NCBI RefSeq assembly: GCF_000724545.1
Contig: NZ_JHBV01000023.1
Location: 50,848-114,847, forward strand
Reading direction: 5' to 3'
DNA: 64,000 bases
From: Aureispira sp. CCB-QB1
Lineage (GTDB): Bacteria; Bacteroidota; Bacteroidia; Chitinophagales; Saprospiraceae
Every line of letters begins with the position of its first letter. The stretch's first letter is position 1. Of the stretch, positions 24,575 through 33,926 are shown in pieces. Under the pieces are notes generated by a model that was not told the DNA's origin, did not search any database, and saw only the letters and a program-made list of their open reading frames with translations. Position numbers and translations under genes: made by a program.

Positions 24575-27500
24575 ATGATGAATGATATAGAATATGGTAA
24601 TACGGAATGGAGTAATACTTGGTTAAAAGAACTATTAAAAGCGGTTGATGCTAAGCTCTTACAGCAGGGAATAGTTTATGCCGAAAATGGAGGTCTACGC
24701 TCTTTATATCTTAATTCCAAAGGGATTGTCGAGGCGACAGTAGAAGGTTTTGGGACCAAAAATTATGACCAACAAATTCAATTTATTTCATTCTCTTCTA
24801 CTCAAAAAAAAGCTTGGTTGGATTATTTCGAGTCGAATATTCATGTCTTAACCTCCTTGCTAAATCAACAACTTCCAATAGAACTAATTGAGTTTGATGA
24901 AATGGCTCCAATTGCTTTTCTACCCAAGGACTTGAAAAAAGTAAATATGGCTTGTTCTTGTACTGCTGATAAAGTACCTTGTAAGCATTTGTTGGCGGTA
25001 TTATGGGGATTAAAAGGAAGGATAGAGCAAAACCCTTTATTGCTGTTTGAATTACAAGGTCTAGATTTGACCCAAGCATTTCAAGAAAAAGGACTAAACC
25101 CTACCTTAATAGAGGATTGGACAAAGACTTGTAGCACAACAAACAAATCTAAAACAACAAATTTGGAAGTTGTAGAGTCTATTGATTTTTCTATCATTCA
25201 GCACCAATGGAAACAATACCTCCAATTATTGCCCACTCAAGTTTTATTTTATCAAGATGATTGGAAGAAAAAATTAAGTCATAGCACGAAAAAGGCATAT
25301 CGTTCTTATAAAAAGAAACAATATCAAAAGGAGGACTTTGAGGGATGGCATCAAGAATTAAAGCAAACAAAAGACTTGGCATTAATTGTTGATGAAAATC
25401 ATCAACTGATAAACTTATTTGCGATGCAAGACAAGGGGAATAAACCTTTGTTTGTGCAAGATAAGGCACTAGAGCAATGTATTGGGGTTTTAGAAACAGT
25501 AGCGTTGTCAGAATTGCCCTTGTATGCGGATACGTTTATTGCCTTGCATAGCGTGTATCGATTTTGTTTAAAATTATTAAAAGAGCAAAATTTTATTCCT
25601 AGGCTTAGAGCTTGTGCATCAGGATGTTTTGTGCAATGGATCCCTGCTTATACGATTAATAAGCCTATTTATAATTTAGTACAACAGTTAGTACAGCTTT
25701 GCCCATCTGATTTGTTGTTGGTCGAAAAAGGCGAATTAAAAACATTAAAACCAACGAGTCAAATATTGAGTCTTTGCCACTTGTTTTTATCTCATTTTAT
25801 CCAGACGGCTACAGAAGTGATTCCAGAATTTTCTTCTTTGGATAAAAAAATTGAGTATTGCTTTTTTAGTGGAATGCCCGTAGCTTTTCAAGCTGCCAAT
25901 GAACAGAATATTCCTTCCAGTATCCAAAATTGGTTGCAGCCATTTTATTTAGGACAAGAACAGTATGCGCCTGTCTTGAAGGTATTTGAGCACCAAGAGG
26001 CAGAGGAACGGAGTTTTTATATTCAATTGCAAGTCGAAAATCGTGGTGATAAGACAGCTCCTGCATTCAATTTAGAGCATTTCTTAAAACACAAGAAGTT
26101 TAAGGAATATCATTTTGTGGTTTTGAAATCATTGCAACGCTTGGCGACATATTATCCTGATTTAGAACAGGTGTTATCACAACAAAAGACCCGTACCGAT
26201 AGCTATACTACTGCTGAGTTTACAGGAATCTTTTTCGATGTTCTGCCGATTTTAAAAATGCTAAATATTGCCGTGATTTTACCCAAAGCATTGCAACAGT
26301 TGACACGTCCTAGATTGGGCATTCATATCGGAAAGCAAGGGGGCGGAAAAACAAAGGGGAAATCTTTTATGAATGTTAAAACATTGCTAGAAATAGAGTG
26401 GAAAGTTATCATAGGGGATGAAATGATGGATGCTTTGGAGTTTCTCAACAAAATGAAGGGAAAAGAGGGCTTGGTCAAACACAAAGAACAGTACATTCAT
26501 TTAAACAAGGAGGAACTTCAAAAAATTTTAAAGCAACTAGAACAGCCTCCAGTTGCTACAGCCAATCAAATTGTACAAGCTGTTTTAAGCCAATCTATGC
26601 AAGAGTACCCTGTCAGGGTTAGTGATGAGGTGCGTGCTTTGTTTGAAGCGTTGCGAGATAATCCTATTATTGAACCTCCTAAAACCTTGCAAGCAACCTT
26701 ACGCCCTTATCAGCAAGTTGGCTATTCGTGGATGTATAAAAATGCACAACTAAATTTAGGCTCTTTGATTGCCGATGATATGGGCTTGGGCAAGACGTTG
26801 CAAGTGATTACTTTGTTGTTAAAATTTAAAGAGGAAGGGTATTTGAATGAAAAGCAGGTATTGGTTATCGTTCCAACGTCCTTGTTGACCAATTGGATGA
26901 AGGAAATTCAAAAATTTGCGCCCTTGTTAAATGCAGTAACCTACCATGGCGCAAAACGAAGGCTGACTTTAGAGGCAGATGTTATTATTACAACTTATGG
27001 TGTCGCTCGAATAGATTTGTCCCTGTTCAATCAATTGAATTTGTATTGTACGATTATTGATGAAGCACAAAATATCAAGAATGTCAACACAGCACAAACG
27101 GAGGCGGTTAAATCGATTGAAGCAGATTTGAATATTGCCATGAGTGGAACTCCTGTAGAGAACCGCTTGTCAGAATATTGGTCGATTATGGATTTTGTAA
27201 ATCCCAATTATTTAGGCTCTATTGCTGAATTTACAATTGCTTATAGTGATCCAATCGAAAAAGACAACGACCAAAACCGTTTGGATGCTTTTCGGAAAAT
27301 AACAGCTCCATTTATTTTGCGTCGACTCAAATCTGATCAGTCTATTATTCAAGATTTGCCAGATAAAGTGGAACAAAATTATGAAGCAAAATTACAAGGG
27401 ATCCAAGCGGAAATTTATCAAAAAATTGTTCAAGATACGTTACGAGATTTAGCTAAGTTTAAAGACGATAAAAAGAAGCGTCAAGGATTGATTTTAAAAT

Positions 27501-28120
27501 TAATGGGGGGCTTAAAACAGGTGTGCAACCACCCCTATCAATATATGAATACAGGGGGGAGTGGTCCTGAACAGTCGGGCAAAGGGCAAGTTTTAATGGA
27601 CTTGTTGTCTAGAATCCAATACCAACAAGAAAAGACACTTATTTTTACACAGTATCGGAAAATGGGGAACTTGATGTTGAAATGGATAAAAGAGCGTTTT
27701 GGGAAAGAGCCAATGTATTTGCATGGGGGATGTTCTCGTACACAGCGAGATCAAATGGTGGAGGCATTTCAACAGGACAAACAACAAACTATTTTTGTCT
27801 TGTCCTTGAAGGCGGCAGGGACAGGCTTAAATTTGACCGCTGCAAATCATGTAATTCATTACGATTTGTGGTGGAATCCTGCGGTAGAAGCACAAGCAAC
27901 CGATCGAGCTTATCGCATTGGTCAGAAAAAAAATGTACAGGTATATCGTTTTATTACCAAAGGAACATTGGAAGAAAAAATTGATGCTATGATTCAGAGT
28001 AAAAAAGCATTGGCAGATCGTTCGGTTTATTTGGGGGAACAATGGTTGGGCGATTTGCCAGATGATGCGTTGGCTGAATTGGTGCAGTTGGATGGAGGAT
28101 TAGAGCATCTTATATCTTAA
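24575..28120 (+). CDS. SWIM zinc-finger SNF2-family helicase/ATPase
   Basis: A 1181-aa Swi2/Snf2-type DNA translocase. An N-terminal SWIM zinc finger is clear: C127-S-C129...C136-K-H138 (CxCx6CxH). A long middle region (about 200-680) has no other recognised domain. The SNF2 ATPase core begins near LRPYQQVGYSWM. Walker A is DDMGLGKT (734-741), the DExx box is DEAQ (829-832), motif III is MSGTPVENR, and the helicase C domain has LSLKAAGTGLNLTAANHVIHYD and DRAYRIGQ. It probably remodels protein-DNA complexes or acts in repair or transcription restart (RapA-like). Its 3' end overlaps the convergent crp-like gene by 11 bp. Confidence 0.93.
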   Translation: MMNDIEYGNTEWSNTWLKELLKAVDAKLLQQGIVYAENGGLRSLYLNSKGIVEATVEGFGTKNYDQQIQFISFSSTQKKAWLDYFESNIHVLTSLLNQQLPIELIEFDEMAPIAFLPKDLKKVNMACSCTADKVPCKHLLAVLWGLKGRIEQNPLLLFELQGLDLTQAFQEKGLNPTLIEDWTKTCSTTNKSKTTNLEVVESIDFSIIQHQWKQYLQLLPTQVLFYQDDWKKKLSHSTKKAYRSYKKKQYQKEDFEGWHQELKQTKDLALIVDENHQLINLFAMQDKGNKPLFVQDKALEQCIGVLETVALSELPLYADTFIALHSVYRFCLKLLKEQNFIPRLRACASGCFVQWIPAYTINKPIYNLVQQLVQLCPSDLLLVEKGELKTLKPTSQILSLCHLFLSHFIQTATEVIPEFSSLDKKIEYCFFSGMPVAFQAANEQNIPSSIQNWLQPFYLGQEQYAPVLKVFEHQEAEERSFYIQLQVENRGDKTAPAFNLEHFLKHKKFKEYHFVVLKSLQRLATYYPDLEQVLSQQKTRTDSYTTAEFTGIFFDVLPILKMLNIAVILPKALQQLTRPRLGIHIGKQGGGKTKGKSFMNVKTLLEIEWKVIIGDEMMDALEFLNKMKGKEGLVKHKEQYIHLNKEELQKILKQLEQPPVATANQIVQAVLSQSMQEYPVRVSDEVRALFEALRDNPIIEPPKTLQATLRPYQQVGYSWMYKNAQLNLGSLIADDMGLGKTLQVITLLLKFKEEGYLNEKQVLVIVPTSLLTNWMKEIQKFAPLLNAVTYHGAKRRLTLEADVIITTYGVARIDLSLFNQLNLYCTIIDEAQNIKNVNTAQTEAVKSIEADLNIAMSGTPVENRLSEYWSIMDFVNPNYLGSIAEFTIAYSDPIEKDNDQNRLDAFRKITAPFILRRLKSDQSIIQDLPDKVEQNYEAKLQGIQAEIYQKIVQDTLRDLAKFKDDKKKRQGLILKLMGGLKQVCNHPYQYMNTGGSGPEQSGKGQVLMDLLSRIQYQQEKTLIFTQYRKMGNLMLKWIKERFGKEPMYLHGGCSRTQRDQMVEAFQQDKQQTIFVLSLKAAGTGLNLTAANHVIHYDLWWNPAVEAQATDRAYRIGQKKNVQVYRFITKGTLEEKIDAMIQSKKALADRSVYLGEQWLGDLPDDALAELVQLDGGLEHLIS

Positions 28121-28691
28121 TCCGCCCCATCAATTTGCTAAAATTAGTGGGATGAATATTTAAATAAGATGCCAAGTATTTTTGTGGAATCATATTTAAT
28201 AAATGTGGGCTGCGCTGCACAAAAACTCTAAAACGCTCTTCAATATCCAAGGCTAGTAATTCATAATGCCGTTCCATCAAACCGATCAAAAGCCCTTCTG
28301 TTCCTTTGCGGAAAAATGTCTCGATACCTCGGTGTTTTTCGACCAATTCTTGCACTTTGTAATGAGGAATACGAAGCAGCACACTATCCGTAATACATTC
28401 CAAGCTAACTTTGGCTGGTCGTTGGGCTAAAAATGAATCAACTACTCCAGAAAAGGAAGGCGCATAAGTAAAGGCGGTGGTGTGTGCTTTCCCATCTTTT
28501 AGAAAATAAGCGTGTTGCACTCCTTTTACCACAAAATAGACATAGCGTTCTATTCCTCCTGCTTGTGTAATAATTTCCTTGCGTTTAAAGTGTACTTCTT
28601 TCCAAGCCGTCAAAAAAGCCAGCTCTTCTTCCTTATTTAAGGGATGTATTTGATTCCAAAATTTTTTTAGGACATTGGTATAATTACCCAT
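28110..28691 (-). CDS. Crp/Fnr-family transcriptional regulator
   Basis: A 193-aa protein with an N-terminal cNMP-binding-like beta-roll (RKEIITQAGGIERYVYFVVKGVQHAYFL) and a C-terminal HTH (IPQKYLASYLNIHPTNFSKLMGRI). It is of the same small Bacteroidota type as the gene at 16461-17021 but clearly diverged. It lies 14 bp downstream of the TPMT-like methyltransferase and is probably co-transcribed with it. It overlaps the convergent SNF2 gene end by 11 bp, leaving no room for a separate terminator. Ligand and targets are unknown. Confidence 0.88.
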   Translation of the reverse strand: MGNYTNVLKKFWNQIHPLNKEEELAFLTAWKEVHFKRKEIITQAGGIERYVYFVVKGVQHAYFLKDGKAHTTAFTYAPSFSGVVDSFLAQRPAKVSLECITDSVLLRIPHYKVQELVEKHRGIETFFRKGTEGLLIGLMERHYELLALDIEERFRVFVQRSPHLLNMIPQKYLASYLNIHPTNFSKLMGRIKI

Positions 28692-28705
28692 AGATAAAAA
28701 AACGT

Positions 28706-29284
28706 TTACTTTCGCAACTCAATAAATAGTTCAGAACCCAAACGAGGGCGGATAGAATTTGTACAAGATTCCATTTGGATGGAGGAGAAGTAAGGTGTAA
28801 AATAAGTGAGGTACTCTGCTTTTGTTCCTCCAAAGGGTGGTCCTTCTAAATCCAATTCTTTACCAAAAAGTAGTCCAACTAGAATGCCACCATTCTTGAG
28901 CAAACTGGCTGCTTTTTGGGCATAATTAGAACGTAAGGCAGGATCAATAGCACAGAAAAACGTTTGTTCTATTATAACATCAAACGCACCTAATTCTAAA
29001 TCAAAAAAATTGGCGCAAATCAATTGTTCTTTGGGAAAGTTTGGATGTTCTGCTGCAAAGGAATCGAGTGGAGCCTGTGCCCAGTCACATAAATATATAT
29101 TTTTAAAACCTTGCTGAAACAAATAAGCTGCTTCGTGAGCATTGCCACACCCAGGAATCAACAGCTTGAGTTGCTTATGGTCTACGTTGTCAAAATATTC
29201 TTTAATCGGTGTGGTGATTTGACCAGCGTCCCAGCCTGTACGGTCTTCTTGGTAGCGATTTTGCCAATAGTCTTTACTAAGCAT
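28706..29284 (-). CDS. SAM-dependent methyltransferase, thiopurine-methyltransferase-like
   Basis: A 192-aa class I methyltransferase. The N-terminal signature YWQNRYQEDRTGWD (7-20) is that of the TPMT family. Motif I is LLIPGCGNAHEAAYL (SAM-binding Gly loop), followed by the acidic ribose contact in IYLCDWA and the post-I block FDVIIEQTFFCAIDP. PPFGGTKAEYLTYF matches the family C-terminal region. Bacterial members methylate thiol, selenium or tellurium compounds, and the substrate here is unknown. It is first in a two-gene operon with the crp-like gene. Confidence 0.88.
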   Translation of the reverse strand: MLSKDYWQNRYQEDRTGWDAGQITTPIKEYFDNVDHKQLKLLIPGCGNAHEAAYLFQQGFKNIYLCDWAQAPLDSFAAEHPNFPKEQLICANFFDLELGAFDVIIEQTFFCAIDPALRSNYAQKAASLLKNGGILVGLLFGKELDLEGPPFGGTKAEYLTYFTPYFSSIQMESCTNSIRPRLGSELFIELRK

Positions 29285-29811
29285 CGTATAATAATTTGGT
29301 AGTTAGTTAGGTTACTTCCTTTGTTACTTGCTGTATTACGTAAGCTCACACAGCTTGGTACACTGTGATTGTGTTGTGTTTTATGGATGGTAATTAGTTG
29401 GAGATAGTTTTATCAAAAAAATGAATACCTAGTATTAAAATAAAAGAAATGTTGAATGTTCTGGCGAATATGAAAAAAAACGCTCAAAAAAAAGCATAAC
29501 CAACAGAATGATTATGCTTTGCACTATAAAAAACGCTAATTCTTTATTTAGTTATTATAATGCTATTAACGTACAAAGGTTTATCTTTTTTGTCTTTTAT
29601 TCGTCATAATTTTATTTTCTATCTTTTATCTTTTGAATGAATTGTTGAACAAGTTGCTTTAAAAAGGAACTTTAACGTTTTAATTTGCGTATATTGGATG
29701 AATTGCAAAGCATCAATAACAAATGTTGCGATCAATATTAGCAATAGTTAGCTGCGTTGCTACTATATTAGAATAACAACCATTAATTCAACCAACCTTA
29801 AAACAACAACC
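29285..29811. other. 527-bp intergenic region
   Basis: It lies between the divergent methyltransferase and DUF2167 genes. It holds a 9-bp-stem hairpin (29491-29499 with 29512-29520) flanked by A/T runs, which has no obvious gene to terminate, and a half-copy of the dispersed repeat at 29743-29770. Nothing else was recognised. Confidence 0.45.
29743..29770. repeat. Half-copy of the CGCAGTAGCAGC repeat family
   Basis: CAATAGTTAGCTGCGTTGCTAC matches the left end of the 14478 and 44272 copies. No matching right half is visible. It lies 42 bp before the DUF2167 start codon. Confidence 0.5.
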
Positions 29812-30738
29812 ATGAAAAAGTTAATTCTTTTCTTTTGGGCAGCTCTATGCCTAAACACAGGTATTGCACAAACCAATGATACCACGACTTCGGATGAAGT
29901 AACAGAAGCAGAAATTTTAGCCTATCTTGAAATGATGGATAGCATTGCACAAACATTTACTTACCAATATGGTACAATTGCCTTATCTAAAAATGGAGTA
30001 GACTTAGCCGTCTTAAACGTACCTGATGGATACAAGTATTTGGATCCTGAGCAGACAGAATATGTTTTGACAGAATTGTGGGGGAACCCATCTACAGGAG
30101 AACCCAATATGGGAATGCTGTTTCCTGACTCAATGTCTCCTGTGAGTTTAAATTTGACTTACGGTGTTGAAATCGACTATTCGGACGAAGGGTATATTGA
30201 GGATTCTGAAGCCAAAAACTTAGATTACGATGATTTGTTGGTGGAAATGCAAAAAGATACAAGAATCGCAAGCCAAAGTCGCGTTAATCGTGGCTATGAA
30301 GCAATTGAGTTAGTTGGCTGGGCTGCGGAGCCATTTTATGATGCACAAAATAAAAAATTGCACTGGGCAAAAGAACTTAAATTTGGAAGGGAAGAAGGCG
30401 GTATCAACACGTTGAATTATAACATTCGAATTTTGGGTAGAGGTGGCTTTTTAAATTTAAATGTAATTGGTGATATGGATGTGTTGCCAATTGTTCAGAA
30501 CGATGTAGATCAAATTCTAGCAAGTGTTAATTTTATAAAAGGGCAAACTTATGCAGATTTTAATCCAAGCATAGATAAGGTGGCGGCTTATGGAGTAGGC
30601 GGTTTAATTGCTGGAAAAGTACTGGCAAAAGCTGGCTTCTTTGCATTGTTGGTTAAGTTTTGGAAGTTTATTGCTTTGGGGATTGTCGGAATGTTTGTTG
30701 GTATTAAACGAATATTTTTTGGAGATAAAGCAGCCTAA
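29812..30738 (+). CDS. DUF2167 domain membrane protein, exported
   Basis: A 308-aa protein with a signal peptide (ends NTGIA-Q). The DUF2167 pattern is clear: YGTIALSKNGVDLAVLNVPDGYKYLD, then TELWGNPSTGEPNMGMLFP, VGWAAEPFYDAQNKKLHWAKELKF and ILGRGGFLNLNVIG. The C-terminus has hydrophobic segments (about 258-302: GVGGLIAGKVLAKAG and FIALGIVGMFVGIK), ending in a basic tail. The family is widespread, membrane-bound and of unknown function. It is monocistronic. A palindromic element and then a terminator (31017-31056) lie downstream. Confidence 0.9.
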   Translation: MKKLILFFWAALCLNTGIAQTNDTTTSDEVTEAEILAYLEMMDSIAQTFTYQYGTIALSKNGVDLAVLNVPDGYKYLDPEQTEYVLTELWGNPSTGEPNMGMLFPDSMSPVSLNLTYGVEIDYSDEGYIEDSEAKNLDYDDLLVEMQKDTRIASQSRVNRGYEAIELVGWAAEPFYDAQNKKLHWAKELKFGREEGGINTLNYNIRILGRGGFLNLNVIGDMDVLPIVQNDVDQILASVNFIKGQTYADFNPSIDKVAAYGVGGLIAGKVLAKAGFFALLVKFWKFIALGIVGMFVGIKRIFFGDKAA

Positions 30739-30771
30739 ATAAACTTATAAAAAATTAGATAGTAGTTTCAT

Positions 30772-30993
30772 TACTCCGTTGAAACCACGCAGTAGCAGCG
30801 CAGCAAACTAAAAGCAAAGCGCTCACGCAGTAAATCGTATTAGTTTACTTCGTGCGCCTACGGGTTCGTAGGAAAACTAAAAAACTAAGCTTGCCGAGTA
30901 GGCTTGTGCTAGTAGCACAAAAGCCCAAGTTCATGACCAGAGGGAACTAGCCTTGCGCTCTCATGAGCGTAGCGAATAATAATCAACGGAGTA
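30772..30993. repeat. 222-bp palindromic intergenic element (TACTCCGTTGA arms, CGCAGTAGCAGC core)
   Basis: TACTCCGTTGA (30772-30782) is the exact reverse complement of 30983-30993. Inside are CCACGCAGTAGCAGCGCAGC, AAGCAAAGCGCTCACG and GAGCGTAGCGAAT, shared with other copies. There is also an extra middle segment with its own short hairpins (GCCTACGGGTTCGTAGG, GGCTTGTGCTAGTAGCACAAAAGCC). It combines the ends of the 162-bp family with the core of the other family. Confidence 0.75.
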
Positions 30994-31016
30994 TTAAGCT
31001 TGCAATAATTACTTAA

Positions 31017-31056
31017 AAATGGTTCTTCTTAATATCTTTGAGAAGAACCATTTTTT
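31017..31056 (+). terminator. Intrinsic terminator downstream of DUF2167 and the repeat element
   Basis: A stem AATGGTTCTTCT/AGAAGAACCATT with a loop of about 11 nt, followed by a T-run. The DUF2167 transcript would include the whole palindromic element before stopping here. Confidence 0.75.
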
Positions 31057-31174
31057 ATAATTGCTTATTTATCAATCGTTGTATGCGCCAAGTTAGATTT
31101 TAAGGTGTTGGTACATCCTAGTTGACATCTATAAAGAATAGAAGGTAAGTAAGTAGGATTAGTTATATTAGATA

Positions 31175-31891
31175 ATGAATAATCACATGAGAGTCTTATT
31201 TCTATACTTATTTTTTTGGAGCTTTTCAATTCAAGCACAACTTATTCAGGACGAATCTTATTTGGATGAAAGTTTCTGGATATTTAAAAACAAGTTAGAA
31301 GCTTCTATTTTGACCGAAGATAAAGAAGCTTTCAAAAAATGCTTAGCGGATAATATTATATTAGGGGGATATGCTTGTGATAATGATGCCTCAAGTTGCT
31401 CCAAAGAAGAAGTAATGAAATCTTATTTCGAGAACGATGCCAATGCAGCTGAATCATGGAATGCACTGCGATGGATACTTCGGTTTGGTTTTAAACGAAT
31501 GACCAAAAGCAGGCATATAGATAGCAGAATTATTAAAAATGGAATCCCAAGGTTTCAAGCACCCTCCTTTAAAACAAAGATTGATGAAGAAAACGAACTG
31601 ATTGTTTTGGGAGAGCGAGTGAATATCCGAGAGGAACCTAGCCTTAATGCAAAGGTCATCCGTCAAGCTTCTTACGAGGTATTTGCTTGTGATTGTAATA
31701 GTAATACCCATAAAAAAACAACCTACCAAGAGGTTGATGGGATTGGATGGATGGAAATAAAACTTAAAAATGGCAAGGTTGGTTATATTGCCGCAAAATA
31801 TGGTTCTAATATAGAGAGTCGAGAGTTGACAGTTGCAAAAATAAAAGGAGAATGGAAAATTATTTCCTTTTTTATGCCATTAGGTTGTTAA
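31175..31891 (+). CDS. Exported SH3b-domain protein, unknown function
   Basis: A 238-aa protein with a signal peptide (to about QAQ, residue 22; ATG at codon 5 is an alternative start). The N-terminal half (25-110) resembles a small NTF2/DUF-like domain but no name is offered. The C-terminal half holds a bacterial SH3 domain: RVNIREEPSLNAKVIRQ (residues near 148-164), then VDGIGWMEIKLKNGKVGYIAAKY. SH3b domains bind peptidoglycan or peptides, so a cell-wall-associated role is likely. CDC pairs near 173 and 238 suggest disulphides. Confidence 0.75.
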   Translation: MNNHMRVLFLYLFFWSFSIQAQLIQDESYLDESFWIFKNKLEASILTEDKEAFKKCLADNIILGGYACDNDASSCSKEEVMKSYFENDANAAESWNALRWILRFGFKRMTKSRHIDSRIIKNGIPRFQAPSFKTKIDEENELIVLGERVNIREEPSLNAKVIRQASYEVFACDCNSNTHKKTTYQEVDGIGWMEIKLKNGKVGYIAAKYGSNIESRELTVAKIKGEWKIISFFMPLGC

Positions 31892-31915
31892 TAGCCTTCT
31901 CGAACTGTATCTTTG
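31885..31915 (+). promoter_or_regulatory. Promoter of the DEAD-box helicase gene
   Basis: TTG (31885-31887), a 20-nt spacer and TATCTTTG (31908-31915) fit the Bacteroidota consensus. It overlaps the end of the SH3b gene and places the start site near 31921, so translation should begin at ATG 31943, not at the in-frame TTG at 31913. Confidence 0.7.
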
Positions 31916-31942
31916 CAGAAAGTAACTCAACAAAACAATAAG

Positions 31943-33283
31943 ATGACTTTTAATGATTTAAATCTAAATACGCCACTTCGCAATGCATTGGAGGACCTAA
32001 AATTGGTAGAACCAACGCCTATTCAAGTGGAAGCTTTACCAGTTGTTATGTCTGGAAGGGATGTTGTTGGAATTGCCCAAACAGGAACAGGAAAAACATT
32101 TGCTTATTTATTGCCAATTCTTAGGCAGCTAAAATTTTCAAAGCAAAAACATCCAAGGGTATTGATTGTTGTGCCAACTAGAGAGCTGGTGGTGCAGGTA
32201 GTTGGTGAAATTGAAAAGTTAACACAATACATGTCTGTGCGTACGAAAGGTGCCTATGGAGGAGTGAATATGAACACGCAGAAGGATGAATTGGCAACAG
32301 GAATGGATATTTTAGTGGCAACTCCTGGTCGTTTGGTCGATTTGGCGCTGAGTCGAGCCGTTAAACTTAAAACAATCAAACAATTGGTGATTGATGAGGT
32401 CGATGAGATGTTAAATTTGGGGTTTAGAAAGCAATTGAACGATATCTTGGATTTGTTGCCAGAGCGTCGTCAAAATATTTTGTTTTCAGCGACTTTGACT
32501 CAAGAGGTGGAGAAGTTGATTCAATCAGCTTTTGAAAATCCACAGAAGATCGAAATTGCGGCTTCGGGAACTTCGGCTGATGGTATTGTCCAAAAGATGT
32601 ATTGGGTTCCGAATTTTAATACTAAAACGAACTTATTAAAACATTTGTTGGCAACAGAAAAATCTTGGGTTAAGGTACTTCTTTTTGCCCCGACAAAGAA
32701 AGTAGCGGATGCTTTGTTTGATATCTTGGATGTTGATTTTCCAGAGCAAATAGGCGTCATTCATTCCAATAAGTCTCAAAATTACCGCCTTCGAACAGTA
32801 GAAAAATTTGATAATGGCACTCACCGAATTCTAATTGCAACTGATTTGATTGCTCGTGGACTCGATTTCCAAGAAGTTAGTCATGTGATTAACTTTGACA
32901 CACCAGACGAAGCCGAAAATTACATCCATCGAGTAGGACGGACAGCTAGAGGAAACGCAGAAGGAATGGCGATTACCTTTGTAAATAAAATTGAATTAAC
33001 TCAAGAACCTGATTATTTAAAAGCGATTGAGAGTTTAATGGGACAAGAGATCGAATGCCTACCTTTTCCTGATGAGGTAGACGTTTCCGAAGAGTTGATC
33101 GATGACGAGATTTTGACCTATAAACAAAAAAATGCTGCTCCAGAAACAAATATCTTAGAGCAATCTCAAGGTGCTTTTCACGAGAAAAAACTTAAAAATA
33201 CCAAAGTAAACCGTGCTCAAGAAAAACGCTTTGCACGAAAACAGGAAAAATACAATTCTAAGCGTAGAGGAGGCAAGAAGTAA
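31943..33283 (+). CDS. DEAD-box RNA helicase with DEVD motif II
   Basis: A 446-aa ATP-dependent RNA helicase for ribosome assembly or mRNA decay. It has the Q motif (PTPIQ), motif I AQTGTGKT, Ia PTREL, II DEVDEMLNLGF (Val replaces the usual Ala of DEAD), III SAT, V ARGLD and VI HRVGRTAR. The tail is basic (KRFARKQEKYNSKRRGGKK), as in RhlE/CshA-type helicases. The start was placed at ATG 31943 because a promoter -7 box occupies 31908-31915. It ends in a very strong bidirectional hairpin shared with the ASCH gene. Confidence 0.93.
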   Translation: MTFNDLNLNTPLRNALEDLKLVEPTPIQVEALPVVMSGRDVVGIAQTGTGKTFAYLLPILRQLKFSKQKHPRVLIVVPTRELVVQVVGEIEKLTQYMSVRTKGAYGGVNMNTQKDELATGMDILVATPGRLVDLALSRAVKLKTIKQLVIDEVDEMLNLGFRKQLNDILDLLPERRQNILFSATLTQEVEKLIQSAFENPQKIEIAASGTSADGIVQKMYWVPNFNTKTNLLKHLLATEKSWVKVLLFAPTKKVADALFDILDVDFPEQIGVIHSNKSQNYRLRTVEKFDNGTHRILIATDLIARGLDFQEVSHVINFDTPDEAENYIHRVGRTARGNAEGMAITFVNKIELTQEPDYLKAIESLMGQEIECLPFPDEVDVSEELIDDEILTYKQKNAAPETNILEQSQGAFHEKKLKNTKVNRAQEKRFARKQEKYNSKRRGGKK

Positions 33284-33288
33284 CAAAC

Positions 33289-33334
33289 TTCGTGGATTTT
33301 TTAGTTATTTGTCAAAAACTAAAAAATCCACGAA
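33289..33334. terminator. Bidirectional 18-bp-stem terminator between helicase and ASCH genes
   Basis: A perfect 18-bp stem (33289-33306 with 33317-33334) with a 10-nt loop. The stem itself carries T6 and A6 tracts, so it acts as a terminator in both directions. Confidence 0.85.
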
Positions 33335-33337
33335 TCA

Positions 33338-33814
33338 CTACAATTGGTAAATTACTTCAAATTCTTCACAAATAACCATCATATCCTCTTCTGGAATTTC
33401 TCCAAAAGAAGCTAAATCTTTGCTAAAGAAATCCCAGTGTGTTTTTTTCCAATAAGACAAGCTTTGATCGCCTTCTCCTTCTTTGACAGCATAGTCTTCG
33501 GTAATCTCATCAAAAGGGACAATATTGACCTCTGTTGTACGAATAATGCATTGCGCTTCTCCGTCCCAATTGGTAATAATAGCCAAATCCCCCTCTGATG
33601 GTACCGGCACTTGATAATGCAAGTAAGAAGCTAAAGCTCCAGAAGAAGCTGTTTTAAGACCCGCTTTAATCAACATAGCACAAGTATCTGCATGCTCTTT
33701 ATTAATTCCTAAATAAAAAGAATCAGGCATAGTGGTGTGGCTGTGCTCTTCTATATTGTCGGCTACAAAAGAAAACCAAAGAGCGGGAACGGATTTGTGT
33801 ATTTGATCTGTCAT
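33338..33814 (-). CDS. ASCH-domain protein
   Basis: A 158-aa cytoplasmic protein. The ASCH fold is recognisable from ALIKAGLKTAS-type KxGxKT (residues near 68-77), VPSEGDLAIITNWDGEAQCIIRTTEV, PFDEITEDYAVKEGEGD and SLSYWKKTHWDFF. These blocks match the family of short ASCH proteins near YqfB. ASCH domains bind RNA or nucleosides, and some members hydrolyse N4-acetylcytidine; the activity here is unproved. It is convergent with the helicase gene, with 112 bp to the next upstream gene on the same strand. Confidence 0.88.
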   Translation of the reverse strand: MTDQIHKSVPALWFSFVADNIEEHSHTTMPDSFYLGINKEHADTCAMLIKAGLKTASSGALASYLHYQVPVPSEGDLAIITNWDGEAQCIIRTTEVNIVPFDEITEDYAVKEGEGDQSLSYWKKTHWDFFSKDLASFGEIPEEDMMVICEEFEVIYQL

Positions 33815-33926
33815 GTTAGTATCTAAATAAAATAGTTTTTGAATGCCTCATGGAGAGTCGCTCAAAAGAATAATGTTTAACAGTATTACTTACTTTGATT
33901 GTTAGTAAACTAGGTTTGTTATCAAT

